A stretch of 64,000 bases of DNA from Robiginitomaculum sp. Its GTDB lineage: Bacteria; Pseudomonadota; Alphaproteobacteria; Caulobacterales; Maricaulaceae. The stretch covers positions 558,001 to 622,000 of the forward strand of contig JAJFFT010000006.1 in assembly GCA_021776525.1 (NCBI GenBank). The letters run 5' to 3'. Below are positions 43,633 to 52,750 of the stretch, one piece after another. The position numbers and the translations under genes were made by a program. Position 1 is the first letter of the stretch. Each line of letters begins with the position of its first letter. The notes beneath the pieces were generated by a model. It made no database searches. It saw only the letters and a list, made by a program, of their open reading frames with translations, and had not been told where the DNA came from.

Positions 43633-45951
43633 TTAGAAGTCATCATGTTCGGGCAGCAGTATTTCCCGTTTTCCGGCGTGATTGGCGGCGCTGACAATGC
43701 CATCCTCTTCCAGGCGTTCCATCAGGGTTGCGGCCCGGTTATAGCCGATTTGCAAACGCCGTTGAAGGTAACTGGTCGAGGCTTTGCGGTCCCGCGCAAT
43801 AATTTCAACAGCTTTGTCAAACAGGGTATCCCCTGTGGAGGCCCCGTTAAAACCGCCACTGTCGGCATCTTCTTCGCTATCAATGGTAATGTCTTCCAGA
43901 TAAACGGGCTTGCCCTGCTTTTTCAGATACGAGGCAATGTTTTCAACTTCTTCATCGGATACAAAGGGGCCATGCAGGCGACGGACACGTCCACCACCAG
44001 CCATGAACAACATGTCGCCCTGACCCAAAAGCTGTTCGGCGCCCTGTTCCCCAAGGATAGTGCGGCTATCGATTTTTGAGGTGACCTGAAAGCTGATCCG
44101 GGTTGGGAAGTTGGCTTTAATGGTGCCGGTGATGACATCAACAGAGGGCCGTTGGGTGGCCATAATGACATGAATACCAGCCGCGCGTGCCATTTGCGCC
44201 AAACGCTGAACTGCGGATTCAATGTCCTTGCCGGCCACCATCATCAGGTCGGCCATTTCATCAATAATGACCACGATATAAGGCAGGTGCTCTAATGACA
44301 GCTCTTCGCTTTCATAAATGGGCTCGCCGGTTTTTTTGTCATACCCAGTTTGTACGGTACGTTTTAATTGCTCGCCTTTGGTTTTGGCTTCTGCAATGCG
44401 GGCGTTAAACCCGGCCAGATTACGGACACCCAGTTTGGACATCTTTTGATAACGCGATTCCATTTCACGGACCGTCCAGCGCAGCGCCGTTACAGCCTTT
44501 TTAGGGTCCGTGACGACGGGGGCCAGCAAATGCGGGATGCCATCATAAATAGAAAGCTCCAGCATTTTGGGGTCGATCATGATGAATTTACACTGGTCCG
44601 GGCTGTGGCGGTACAACAAAGACAGGATCATCGAGTTAATCCCAACCGATTTACCAGCGCCAGTCGTCCCCGCCACCAGCAAATGCGGCATACGGGTCAG
44701 GTCGGCGATAAAAGGTTCGCCGCCGATGGTTTCGCCCAGCGCCAAGGGCAGTTCAGCCTTGGAACGCTCGTAAAGGCCGGAGGCCATCAAAGAACGCAGG
44801 AAGACCGTATCGCGCCGCGCATTCGGCAATTCGATGCCAATGACATTGCGTCCGGGGATTACCGCGACACGACAGGCAATGGCGCTCATTGAACGGGCAA
44901 TATCGTCCGAGAGGCTGACCACGCGGGAAGATTTTAAGCCCGGCGCAGGCTCCAGCTCATAAAGTGTAACCACGGGTCCGGGCTGGACATGGACGATCTG
45001 GCCCTTAATGCCAAAATCAGATAATACCGTTTCCAGCAATTCAGCATTTTGGCGCAAAGCGGCTTCATCAATGCGATCGACGCGTCCAACAGGGCGCGCT
45101 AAAAGATCAAGGCGCGGCAATTCGAAATCTGTTTTACCACCAAAGGTCATATTCAATTGTTGCTCGCGGGCTTCGCGGCGACTGGTCTTAACTTTTTTGG
45201 GTTTTTTGACACGCGTTTTGGCGGTGCGTTTAACCGGTGTTGCACGGGTTCTGGCGCGCCGTTTTTGTGGTGCACCCTGAACTTGTTCTTTGGCTTTAAA
45301 GAGCGCCGGAATAGTAGAAATGCGATCAAGGCCAACACGAAACATTGCCCAGGTTAAGCCCGCTGCATCAAGAACGGCACTGCCATCACGAACCCGTAGG
45401 CCAAAGGCAAAAGCAAACGTGAAAAATGCAAGTACAAAAACCAGAAAAGCAGATAACGCACCAACCCATGCCGGAAAACCAGGGCTGGTCAGCGGCAGGT
45501 AGATGGTGTCGCCCAATACGCCGCCCAGGCCCGTTGCAAAAGGCCATTTGGCGGGGATCGGCAATGCGGCACAGGAAAAACTTAAGAACGCGACCCCGAC
45601 AATAAGAGCACTGATTTTAGGCCAGGTCATTAAGGACCGGCGTTCAGGGCGTGTGATCAGCATGACCCCCCAGGTCATTAACCCCAGGGCCAGGCCGTAT
45701 GAACCCCACCCGATTGTTTGCATCAGAAGATCAGAAATATAGGCACCGGCCAGACCCGCCGCATTTTGAGCAGGCCCATCAGCGGCGCTGTTAAAGCTGG
45801 GGTCAAGGGGGGCATGGGTGAGGGTAGACAGGAATAGAAACATTCCAAAAACCAGCAGGGCCAGACCGATCAGGCGTCCAAAACTCGACCGCACAAAGCG
45901 TAAAAAAGGCCCTTGCTCGAATATTTCGTTCTCAAATGTTTGATCGCTCAT
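43633..45951 (-). CDS. ftsK: DNA translocase FtsK
   Basis: This division-site DNA pump has 772 residues. Four N-terminal membrane segments anchor it at the septum, followed by a short basic linker (residues about 215-260, many Lys/Arg). The motor has Walker A GTTGAGKSVGINSM and Walker B IVVIIDEMADLMM. The C-terminal winged-helix gamma domain with STSYLQRRLQIGYNRAATLMERLE reads KOPS sites and activates XerCD. XerD is encoded at 51830. The linker is short compared with Escherichia coli, as usual in this class. Confidence 0.97.
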   Translation of the reverse strand: MSDQTFENEIFEQGPFLRFVRSSFGRLIGLALLVFGMFLFLSTLTHAPLDPSFNSAADGPAQNAAGLAGAYISDLLMQTIGWGSYGLALGLMTWGVMLITRPERRSLMTWPKISALIVGVAFLSFSCAALPIPAKWPFATGLGGVLGDTIYLPLTSPGFPAWVGALSAFLVFVLAFFTFAFAFGLRVRDGSAVLDAAGLTWAMFRVGLDRISTIPALFKAKEQVQGAPQKRRARTRATPVKRTAKTRVKKPKKVKTSRREAREQQLNMTFGGKTDFELPRLDLLARPVGRVDRIDEAALRQNAELLETVLSDFGIKGQIVHVQPGPVVTLYELEPAPGLKSSRVVSLSDDIARSMSAIACRVAVIPGRNVIGIELPNARRDTVFLRSLMASGLYERSKAELPLALGETIGGEPFIADLTRMPHLLVAGTTGAGKSVGINSMILSLLYRHSPDQCKFIMIDPKMLELSIYDGIPHLLAPVVTDPKKAVTALRWTVREMESRYQKMSKLGVRNLAGFNARIAEAKTKGEQLKRTVQTGYDKKTGEPIYESEELSLEHLPYIVVIIDEMADLMMVAGKDIESAVQRLAQMARAAGIHVIMATQRPSVDVITGTIKANFPTRISFQVTSKIDSRTILGEQGAEQLLGQGDMLFMAGGGRVRRLHGPFVSDEEVENIASYLKKQGKPVYLEDITIDSEEDADSGGFNGASTGDTLFDKAVEIIARDRKASTSYLQRRLQIGYNRAATLMERLEEDGIVSAANHAGKREILLPEHDDF

Positions 45952-46027
45952 AATGCGCCACCAGCCCTTACCGGATGAATTTCCATTAAATTGGCGACAA
46001 TTATGGGGCTAAAGTACAAGCAAGGGG

Positions 46028-46041
46028 TTAACGTGCCTTAA
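46028..46041 (-). promoter_or_regulatory. Candidate CtrA-like TTAA-N6-TTAA site upstream of ftsK
   Basis: TTAA at 46028-46031 and 46038-46041 are separated by CGTGCC and extend to GGTTAA/TTAACC, a perfect 6-bp dyad. The cell-cycle regulator CtrA of alphaproteobacteria binds TTAA-N7-TTAA, so the spacing is one base short. It is about 80 bases before the ftsK ATG and 11 bases after the amtB stop. Alternatively it is a stem for ending the amtB transcript. Confidence 0.35.
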
Positions 46042-46051
46042 CCTTCTGCCC

Positions 46052-47356
46052 CTAACCTTGCGCAAATTCTGGGTAAGCTTCCAGCCCCAACTCAGCTTTA
46101 TCAAGGCCAATAAATTCGTCTTCATCACTGCAACGAATGCCGACACTGGCTCTTAAAACCCACCACAGTGCGCTGCTGGCAATCACGGTAAAGAAACCGA
46201 TAGAAACAATGCCCAGCACCTGAACACCTAATTGCTGGACCCAGTCATAGCCCTCGGCCTGAACTGTCCAGGCGACAACCAGTGTGCCCCAAATGCCACA
46301 CAGAAGATGTGCCGGAATGGCCCCTACCACGTCGTCTATTTTAAAGCGGTCAAGAAGGGGAACGGCCAACACAACAATAATACCGCCTGTCGCGCCAATC
46401 ATAATGGCTTGCCATACTTGCGGTGCCAAGGGTTCTGCGGTGATGGAAACAAGGCCGCCAATGGCGCCATTTAGGACCAAAGTCAAATCTGCTTTTTTGT
46501 ATATCAATTGAGTCAGAACTAGCGCCATAACCAGTCCGGCCGCCGCCGCAGCGTTAGTGTTGACGAAAATCTTAGCCACCGCGTCTATATCTGCAATCGT
46601 CCCTGCCGCCAGTTGTGAGCCGCCATTAAAGCCAAACCAGCCAAACCACAGAATAAACGTCCCCAATGCTGCCAACGGTAAGTTAGAGCCTGGCATTGGC
46701 GAGACGGCGCGCCCTCTGGGGTATTTTCCCTTGCGCGCTCCCAGGAAAACGGCCCCGGTCAATGCGGCCCAACCGCCGACGGAATGGACCAGTGTCGAGC
46801 CCGCGAAATCAGAAAAATGTAGCTCTGAAAGCCAACCTTTGCCCCACAACCACGAGCCTGTAATGGGATACAGAACGGCGCATAAGACAACGCAGAAAAT
46901 CAAAAAAGGCCATAACTTAATGCGCTCGGCCAATGTGCCAGAAACAACCGAAGCCGCAGTGGCCACAAAGGCCATTTGAAAAAACCAGTCTGATGCCGGG
47001 GCATAAGCTTCGCCCTCAGGTGATGAGGCGCTCCAAACGCCAATCTGCCCGATGAATCCGCCATCAACGCCCTGATACATAAGCTGGTATCCCAGAATGT
47101 AATAGGCAAGGCCTGCCAAGGCGTAAATCGACACGTTTTTAAGGGCAATCGTGGCAGCATTTTTTTGACGGACCAAGCCGGTTTCAAGCATGCAAAACCC
47201 GGCGGCCATAAACATCACCACCATGCCCGAAATCAAAAACAGATATGTGTTATCTACAAATGCCGACGTCTGCTGAAGGCTGGAAAGTTGTTCTTCCATT
47301 GCGGCAAGGCGGGCAGTGAGATCGGTGGTTTGAGTGGCGGTTTGTAGCATTAACAT
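46052..47356 (-). CDS. amtB: Ammonium transporter AmtB
   Basis: This Amt/Rh channel has 434 residues and eleven membrane helices. Conserved parts are FCMLETGLVRQKNAATIALKN, DFAGSTLVHSVGGWAALTGA, LWFGWFGFNGGSQL and DDVVGAIPAHLLCGIWGTL with the pore histidine. Before the first helix is a short predicted coiled coil (TDLTARLAAMEEQLSSLQQT), not a normal signal peptide. The ATG at 47356 has an AGGTCTCTC site. No glnK/PII gene is adjacent, though Amt and GlnK are usually paired. I could not find a good sigma54 promoter. Confidence 0.95.
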   Translation of the reverse strand: MLMLQTATQTTDLTARLAAMEEQLSSLQQTSAFVDNTYLFLISGMVVMFMAAGFCMLETGLVRQKNAATIALKNVSIYALAGLAYYILGYQLMYQGVDGGFIGQIGVWSASSPEGEAYAPASDWFFQMAFVATAASVVSGTLAERIKLWPFLIFCVVLCAVLYPITGSWLWGKGWLSELHFSDFAGSTLVHSVGGWAALTGAVFLGARKGKYPRGRAVSPMPGSNLPLAALGTFILWFGWFGFNGGSQLAAGTIADIDAVAKIFVNTNAAAAAGLVMALVLTQLIYKKADLTLVLNGAIGGLVSITAEPLAPQVWQAIMIGATGGIIVVLAVPLLDRFKIDDVVGAIPAHLLCGIWGTLVVAWTVQAEGYDWVQQLGVQVLGIVSIGFFTVIASSALWWVLRASVGIRCSDEDEFIGLDKAELGLEAYPEFAQG

Positions 47357-47628
47357 GAGAGACCTGATGCAAAATGAATATTCATGATGCAGCGCAACAA
47401 AATGCGCTTTGCCCGGCAAGGTTCGGTCAGTATTTGCCGCGATCCGTCGTAAATTGCCTAAAAAACAGGCAGTGCCCGGCGAGAAGTGATGCACATTCAA
47501 CCATGGTGTCCGCCAAAGTATGAAGGCGGACCACCGTGCTGGTCTTAATCTTGCCCTATAATCCCGTCTCAATGTCAGAACCGGTCTATTGGGGGTGGCC
47601 TTCCTGACCTGGGTTTTGGTGGAGCAAT

Positions 47629-48312
47629 ATGCCCCGACATTTGCGTATATCGCGCGTGTTCATCGCGTTAGGTGTATTTTTAACGCATTTTAGCCTGTTT
47701 CTGGCGCTAAGTCGTCACCGGCCTGTTGTTCAAAAATCGGATGATTCGGCGGCCATTCCTATTGCCGTTGTGCTTTCATCCCCTAAACAAGAGACCGCTC
47801 TGCCGCCACGCTTGTCTGAAGAACGGCAACAGGTGGACGTTATGAAACCAAGGGTGGAAAAAACGCCAACCCAAAAACAGGCCGTACAGAAACGCGATAT
47901 GGCCGATTCTGAAGATGGTTATTCAGGGCCTGCAATTGCGAAAGAATCTAGTCCAAAAGAGAAATACGGCGCTTTTCTGGTCCGCCGCACGTCGGTTCAG
48001 CCCAGCGCACTTGGGGTTTTCTACAACGGATTTAACTGTGCGCGTCTGATCCCCGAGCCTGGGCGGTATCACTGTCCTCCAAACCCGGTGAATTTAATCG
48101 TTGGGCAGGAGGCCCAGATTGCGTTTGTCGCGGCGCGAATGGGCGTGAGCCATGACCGCCAGAATGTACCTCGCCGGTTTTTGGGGATAAAACGGCCTCC
48201 ACCGGGCAGCACACAGACAATATCGACGATAACCCCAACGGGCTCACCAATCATCGGGGAAAATTTTGCTACAATCCCTCCAGAATACCCTGATCCAGCA
48301 TTTGGAGATTAG
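47629..48312 (+). CDS. Membrane-anchored hypothetical protein
   Basis: This protein of 227 residues has a single N-terminal membrane segment (VFIALGVFLTHFSLFLALS) and a charged, Pro-rich middle. The periplasmic C-terminal part has two cysteines (NGFNCARLIPEPGRYHCPP) and a proline-rich end. The layout recalls TonB-like energy-transduction adaptors, but the TonB C-terminal motif is absent. A GGTGGAG site precedes the ATG and TATAAT at 47557 could be its -10 box. The upstream 270-base gap also contains a hairpin (GTCCGCC/GGCGGAC, about 47507-47532) but no gene. Confidence 0.6.
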   Translation: MPRHLRISRVFIALGVFLTHFSLFLALSRHRPVVQKSDDSAAIPIAVVLSSPKQETALPPRLSEERQQVDVMKPRVEKTPTQKQAVQKRDMADSEDGYSGPAIAKESSPKEKYGAFLVRRTSVQPSALGVFYNGFNCARLIPEPGRYHCPPNPVNLIVGQEAQIAFVAARMGVSHDRQNVPRRFLGIKRPPPGSTQTISTITPTGSPIIGENFATIPPEYPDPAFGD

Positions 48313-48453
48313 GATCAATGCCTGAATGGGTTATATGTTTTCGTCCCATGGCGGGGTGTTTTTTTTAATATTGCGTTGCCGTTGCAATAAAATCATGACG
48401 TAAGTATGAGATTGGGCTATGTCTGTTTAAGGCAAGTTAGGTGAGGTGAGGCA

Positions 48454-49077
48454 TTGAGCACAGTCGAGGGTGGGGGAAATAACGGCCGCCGCGCACAAAC
48501 GCGAGCCCGCATTGTCAAGGCAACCAAAACCGTCATCAGAAAACACGGTATGGAAGCCACTACCATTCGCAAAATTGCGGATGAGGCCGAGGTATCACCG
48601 GGACTGGTGATCCAGTATTTTCGTTCTAAAGCTGGTTTGATTCAGGAAATTTTCCTCGAATCCAATCAAATTCTCATGACGGTTTTTAAAGACCGCATGG
48701 ACACAGTCGATTCGTTTGTCGAACTGGCGCTGGGGGCATTAGAGTCAATCAGCGCCCGCGACATGCACGACCCTGCGCTCACCCGTCAAGTGATGGCCTT
48801 TACCTGGTCCTGGGGGCCTGATGAGGAAGAGCGGTTTGGGAAAACCCTTCAGGACATGAGCGGCGTCGTCGCCAACTCCATGTCAGTTCAATTTCTCCCA
48901 GACGATTTGGAGTTACGGCGAGTGGCTTCGTTTGCGCTGGTCAATATGTATGTTGGCTACCTCAGAATTGCCCTGCTGGAAGGATGGCCTCCTGAAAAAC
49001 TCATTGAGGCCGTTGAACCGGGCGTGAGGATCATTGTTGCAGGTCTGGAATCAATGACGTCTAAAAAAGAAGACTAG
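48454..49077 (+). CDS. TetR/AcrR family transcriptional regulator (BetI-like)
   Basis: This DNA-binding protein of 207 residues has an N-terminal helix-turn-helix, RARIVKATKTVIRKHGMEATTIRKIADEAEVSPGLVIQYFRSK-like in order. The ligand domain resembles the BetI C-terminal family (MAFTWSWGPDEEERF). It starts with TTG preceded by GGTGAGG. The threonine-aldolase-like gene begins 9 bases later, so the regulator probably controls it or shares its signal. Ligand unknown. Confidence 0.87.
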   Translation: MSTVEGGGNNGRRAQTRARIVKATKTVIRKHGMEATTIRKIADEAEVSPGLVIQYFRSKAGLIQEIFLESNQILMTVFKDRMDTVDSFVELALGALESISARDMHDPALTRQVMAFTWSWGPDEEERFGKTLQDMSGVVANSMSVQFLPDDLELRRVASFALVNMYVGYLRIALLEGWPPEKLIEAVEPGVRIIVAGLESMTSKKED

Positions 49078-49085
49078 GGTCGATC

Positions 49086-50102
49086 GTGAATTTCGCCTCC
49101 GATACAACGGCGCCCGCGCACCCCAATGTTATCAGTGCGGTATTGTCTGCCAATCATGACACAGCGCCCAGCTACGGTGCTGATCCATGGACCAACAAAG
49201 CGAAAAATGCTTTGTGCGATCTTTTTGAGACCGATCTGGCTGTTACTTTTGTCAATTCAGGTACGGCGGCCAATGCCTTGGCATTGAGCCTTTTATGCCC
49301 ACCGGATGGGGCAATACTTTGTCATGAAAATGCACATATCAATCGCGATGAACGCGGTGCGCCCGAATTCTTCACTCATGGTGGAAAGTTGTTACTGCTG
49401 AGCGGTGATCATGACCGGATTTTTGAGGATGGATTAAAGGCGGCCCTTAAGACAATTGACCGTAATTTTGTTCACGAAACACCGGCTGATGTCTTATCGC
49501 TTTCACAACTTAGCGAAGCGGGTACGGCCTATGACCGGGCTCTGGTTTCTACACTTTGCGCGATGGCTCATGAGGCTGGATTGCACACCCATATGGATGG
49601 CGCACGTTTTGCTAATGCTTTGGCGAATACCGGTGCCAGTCCGGCGGATATGACCTGGCGGGCTGGCGTTGATGTGCTGTCTTTTGGGTTTACCAAAAAC
49701 GGCGCTATGGGGGCCGAGGCCGTTGTGCTGTTCGGTCAACACGCAAAGCTGTTTTCATCGCTGGAGGCCCGGCGGAAACGCAGCGGCCATATGCCCCCCA
49801 AGCAACGCTATATCAGCGCTCAGGTGCTGGCCATGTTGGATAATGACTTATGGCTCAACCTGGCCAGACACGCCAATGCTATGGCAAGCCAGTTAGCCGA
49901 GGGGTTCGAGCGCAGCGGCGCCGTATTGAAGCATCCGGTTCAGGGCAATGAAATTTTTGTCTGCCTCAAAGAGGGGCAGGAGACACAATTACGGGCAGCG
50001 GGTGCCCAGTTTTATGGCTGGCTCGACGGTTCAGCGCGTTTTGTAACCAGCTGGCACACTGATCCATCTGACATTCAAAGGGCGTTGGCTGCTCTGGCCT
50101 AA
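49086..50102 (+). CDS. Threonine aldolase/beta-eliminating lyase family enzyme
   Basis: This PLP-dependent fold-I enzyme has 338 residues. It shows FASDTTAPAHPNV at the start, FVNSGTAANALALSLL, HMDGARFANAL with the cofactor-binding aspartate, and the likely Schiff-base lysine in DVLSFGFTKNGAMGAEA. These fit low-specificity L-threonine aldolases, although the motif near the lysine differs from the usual SFCLSKGLG form. The start is GTG with AGGG upstream. Co-transcription with the TetR regulator suggests ligand-controlled amino-acid breakdown. Confidence 0.88.
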   Translation: MNFASDTTAPAHPNVISAVLSANHDTAPSYGADPWTNKAKNALCDLFETDLAVTFVNSGTAANALALSLLCPPDGAILCHENAHINRDERGAPEFFTHGGKLLLLSGDHDRIFEDGLKAALKTIDRNFVHETPADVLSLSQLSEAGTAYDRALVSTLCAMAHEAGLHTHMDGARFANALANTGASPADMTWRAGVDVLSFGFTKNGAMGAEAVVLFGQHAKLFSSLEARRKRSGHMPPKQRYISAQVLAMLDNDLWLNLARHANAMASQLAEGFERSGAVLKHPVQGNEIFVCLKEGQETQLRAAGAQFYGWLDGSARFVTSWHTDPSDIQRALAALA

Positions 50103-50185
50103 ACGCAGGCCTAACGCCAACCTCGCATGATAATGTTCGCCGTGCTATGATGCCTGATAGACAAGCATGGCAGAGCGAGAGCAAA

Positions 50186-51331
50186 ATGTTTGAAGTTCAA
50201 ATCAACCGTATAAAAAACCTGATCATTTCTCCTAAAACCGAATGGGAGATCATTAACGGTGAAGCGGTTGATATAGCGTCCTTGTATAAAAGCTGGATTA
50301 TGCCGCTGGCGGCCATCCCGGCCATTGCGGGATTTATTGGCACATCGCTGTTTGGTGTGGGGGCGCCGGGCCTTTATGCGCGTGTGCCGATTTTTCTAAG
50401 CGCTTTTAATGGTCTTTTGTCCTTTGTGCTGTCCTTGGTCGGGGTCTATGCTTTTGCGCATATCCTCAATGCTCTGGCGCCTTATTTCGGGGCGCAGAAA
50501 AACCTCGACCAGGCCTTAAAATTATCTGCTTATGTACCGGTTGCTGCATGGTTATCCGGCGTGTTCTTGCTTGTTCCGGTGCTTTCAATTTTGGCGTTGA
50601 TTGGTGCCCTCTACACACTTTACCTTCTGTTTGTTGGCTTGCCGGTTTTGATGAAACCAGCCAAAGACAAAGCCGCCTCTTTTGCGCTTGCGGCAATTCT
50701 GGCGGCGATATTGCTCAGCATGACCCTTGGGATTGTTACGCAGGCGTTATTGCCTAATCCCATGACCAAAATAAGCCGTTCAGATGACACCGGTCTGACG
50801 CTGGAACAGCAATCACAAGCAATGGAAGACGCGATCAGACAAGGCGATTTAGGCGGGATGATTGCCGCAATGAGCGGCGGATCAGCCAAAACAGTTACTA
50901 ATATTGATGCGTTCAAAAAGCTGGCTCCGACCCGGTTGGCCGGTTTGAAACGTGTGTCGCTGGATATCAAAGAACAGCACACACCCGTTAATGCCATCAT
51001 TTTATCGGCGGTTTATGAAGGCCGTGGTGGCCGTCAAATAACGCTGACAATCACCAATTCCCCGGCGGTCAACTTTCTAAAAACGGTTACCGGTCTGACG
51101 GGTGTAAAGCGTTATGTAAAAGAAGATGATGGCAGTTTTGAGAGGTTTAACAAAAAAAACGACACGTTGGAAATGTTCAAATGGGATGCTGAGTCTGCCA
51201 AAGGAACTGCGGTATGGAGCTATCTCAATTTCATTGTCATGGTTGAGGGGCGGGATGTGCCGCTAAAGGCGCTCAATAAGGCGGCGCGTATTGTTTCTGA
51301 AGCAGACCTGGATCGTTTGCTGAGAGAGTAA
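50186..51331 (+). CDS. Yip1-domain (DUF1282-like) membrane protein
   Basis: This protein of 381 residues has an N-terminal MFEVQINRIKNLIISPKTEWEIING typical of bacterial Yip1 proteins, then five membrane helices. A C-terminal soluble region of about 180 residues follows (KKLAPTRLAGLKRVSLDIK and GRGGRQITLTITNSPAVNFL), which is longer than in simple Yip1 proteins. Function is unknown; eukaryotic relatives act in membrane trafficking. The ATG at 50186 was chosen by homology. Confidence 0.82.
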   Translation: MFEVQINRIKNLIISPKTEWEIINGEAVDIASLYKSWIMPLAAIPAIAGFIGTSLFGVGAPGLYARVPIFLSAFNGLLSFVLSLVGVYAFAHILNALAPYFGAQKNLDQALKLSAYVPVAAWLSGVFLLVPVLSILALIGALYTLYLLFVGLPVLMKPAKDKAASFALAAILAAILLSMTLGIVTQALLPNPMTKISRSDDTGLTLEQQSQAMEDAIRQGDLGGMIAAMSGGSAKTVTNIDAFKKLAPTRLAGLKRVSLDIKEQHTPVNAIILSAVYEGRGGRQITLTITNSPAVNFLKTVTGLTGVKRYVKEDDGSFERFNKKNDTLEMFKWDAESAKGTAVWSYLNFIVMVEGRDVPLKALNKAARIVSEADLDRLLRE

Positions 51332-51421
51332 AGCGGTAACCTGCGTCGTCAGGTCACGGCTGATTATCTGTCAATTTTGCTAGAGTGTCCTGACCACTCA
51401 GTAACACGCGAGGAGCGCAAA

Positions 51422-51814
51422 ATGGATATCACACCGGATCTGGTTAATGCCATTGTTGAGCATGCCCGTGCTTATGATGCCAAAGAGCCTGTTACCGACC
51501 CGGATTCGGGATCAAACCCCACCGATGATCTGGATCTGGATATTTTGCAAGACACGCCGGGCGATTTGACTGGCGCAGACCTTAAGGCCGTTCTTGAAGC
51601 CCTGAACGTAGATCAGGCCGCCGAGCTTGTGGCCTTGATGTGGATTGGGCGCGGTGAGTATGAAGGCCAGGAATGGGCGCATGTGGTTAAGCGGGCACGC
51701 GAGCGGGCCACCGGACCGACCTCGGACTACTTGATGGGCGTGCCCATGTTGGGGGATTATCTGGAAGATGGTCTGGAAGCGGTTATGGAAGCCGGTGTTC
51801 GTGATCAGGCCTGA
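51422..51814 (+). CDS. DUF3775 protein
   Basis: This acidic protein of 130 residues has the DUF3775 pattern: MDITPDLVNAIVEHARAYDAKE at the start, LDIDILQ-like and DQAAELVALMWIGRGEYEGQEWAHVVKRARE in the middle, and LMGVPMLGDYLEDGLEA near the end. Function is unknown. The start at 51422 has a GAGGAGCGCAAA site. It converges with xerD, with 15 bases between stops. Confidence 0.87.
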   Translation: MDITPDLVNAIVEHARAYDAKEPVTDPDSGSNPTDDLDLDILQDTPGDLTGADLKAVLEALNVDQAAELVALMWIGRGEYEGQEWAHVVKRARERATGPTSDYLMGVPMLGDYLEDGLEAVMEAGVRDQA

Positions 51815-51829
51815 ACCGTTGCGCCGTCT

Positions 51830-52750
51830 TTAGCTCTTTTTTGCCAGAGGATGCGCCTGATTGACCAGTGTTTTCAGGCGCTTGTCTAAAACGTGCGTGT
51901 ATATCTGTGTGGTGGAAATATCAGCATGTCCCAAAAGCATTTGTACGGTGCGTAGGTCCGCACCGCCGGCCAACAAATGACTGGCAAAAGCATGGCGCAA
52001 GACATGTGGTGACACTTTGGCCGGGTCCAGCCCGGCTTTGACGCTTAGGGTCTTGATAATTGCATGAAAGCGTTCTCGGCTTAAATATCCGGTTCTGGCC
52101 CGCGACGGAAACAAAAAATTGGCTGCTTTCGCTCTGTTCTGGCCCGTGGGTAAAAACTGTTCGCGCACAGTATTATAGGCGGCAATGGCATCCAGCGCAG
52201 CATGACTGAGCGGCACAAGGCGTTCGCGCCCGCCTTTACCGCGGACCATCAACATACGCTCTTCACGCCGCCCGGTGGCCAATGGCAGGCTAAGCATCTC
52301 TGAAACCCGCAATCCGGAGGCATAAAGAATTTGCAACAGTGCACAAGTTCTTAGGCCTCGTGGGCTGGTATCCTTGGCGGCGGTATTCAACAGCGCATTG
52401 ACCTGTTCATGCGAGAGCACTTTGGGTAAGGATCGGGGTAATTTAGGGGCGCTGAGCGCCAGTGCCGGGTTGGCCGAAAGAATTTTTTCGCTATGGGCGA
52501 ACTTATAAAGGCGGCGCAGGGCGCTGAGCTTTCGGGCCGCGGTGCGCGCCCCAAGGCCCCGGGCCTGTAAATTTTCCAGCCAACCTTCCAATTGTACCTG
52601 TCCGGCGCTGATGAATGTGTGCTTTTGGGCTTTCAAAAATGCCGCTAATTCCTCAAGGTCCCGGTGATAGGCCAATATGGTATTGTTGGCGGCACCGCGT
52701 TCGGCGCTCATCATTTCTAAAAATTGCTCGATGAGGGCGGCATCATTCAT
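51830..52750 (-). CDS. xerD: Site-specific tyrosine recombinase XerD
   Basis: This recombinase of 306 residues acts with XerC at dif to resolve chromosome dimers. The SAM-like N-terminal domain (IEQFLEMMSAERGAANNTI) is followed by a catalytic domain with YASGLRVSEML (first Arg), HVLRHAFASHLLAGGADL (His-x-x-Arg), LLGHADISTTQIYTHV with His and the nucleophilic tyrosine. Its housekeeping neighbours and lack of att-like repeats argue against a mobile-element integrase. It overlaps the upstream exported gene by 8 bases. Confidence 0.95.
   Translation of the reverse strand: MNDAALIEQFLEMMSAERGAANNTILAYHRDLEELAAFLKAQKHTFISAGQVQLEGWLENLQARGLGARTAARKLSALRRLYKFAHSEKILSANPALALSAPKLPRSLPKVLSHEQVNALLNTAAKDTSPRGLRTCALLQILYASGLRVSEMLSLPLATGRREERMLMVRGKGGRERLVPLSHAALDAIAAYNTVREQFLPTGQNRAKAANFLFPSRARTGYLSRERFHAIIKTLSVKAGLDPAKVSPHVLRHAFASHLLAGGADLRTVQMLLGHADISTTQIYTHVLDKRLKTLVNQAHPLAKKS

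Noticed and set aside
47357-47628. Search for a sigma54 promoter before amtB
   Set aside because: No TGGCAC-N5-TTGC-like element with correct spacing is present on the minus strand.
48344-48366. T8 run after a short CCC/GGGG pairing downstream of the 47629 gene, considered as a terminator
   Set aside because: The stem is only 3-5 base pairs, so I do not list it as a feature, although the T-run is suggestive.
51830-52750. Tyrosine recombinase as evidence for an integrated element
   Set aside because: Motifs and neighbours (aroKB region, operon overlaps) fit chromosomal XerD. No tRNA, att repeats or phage genes are nearby.
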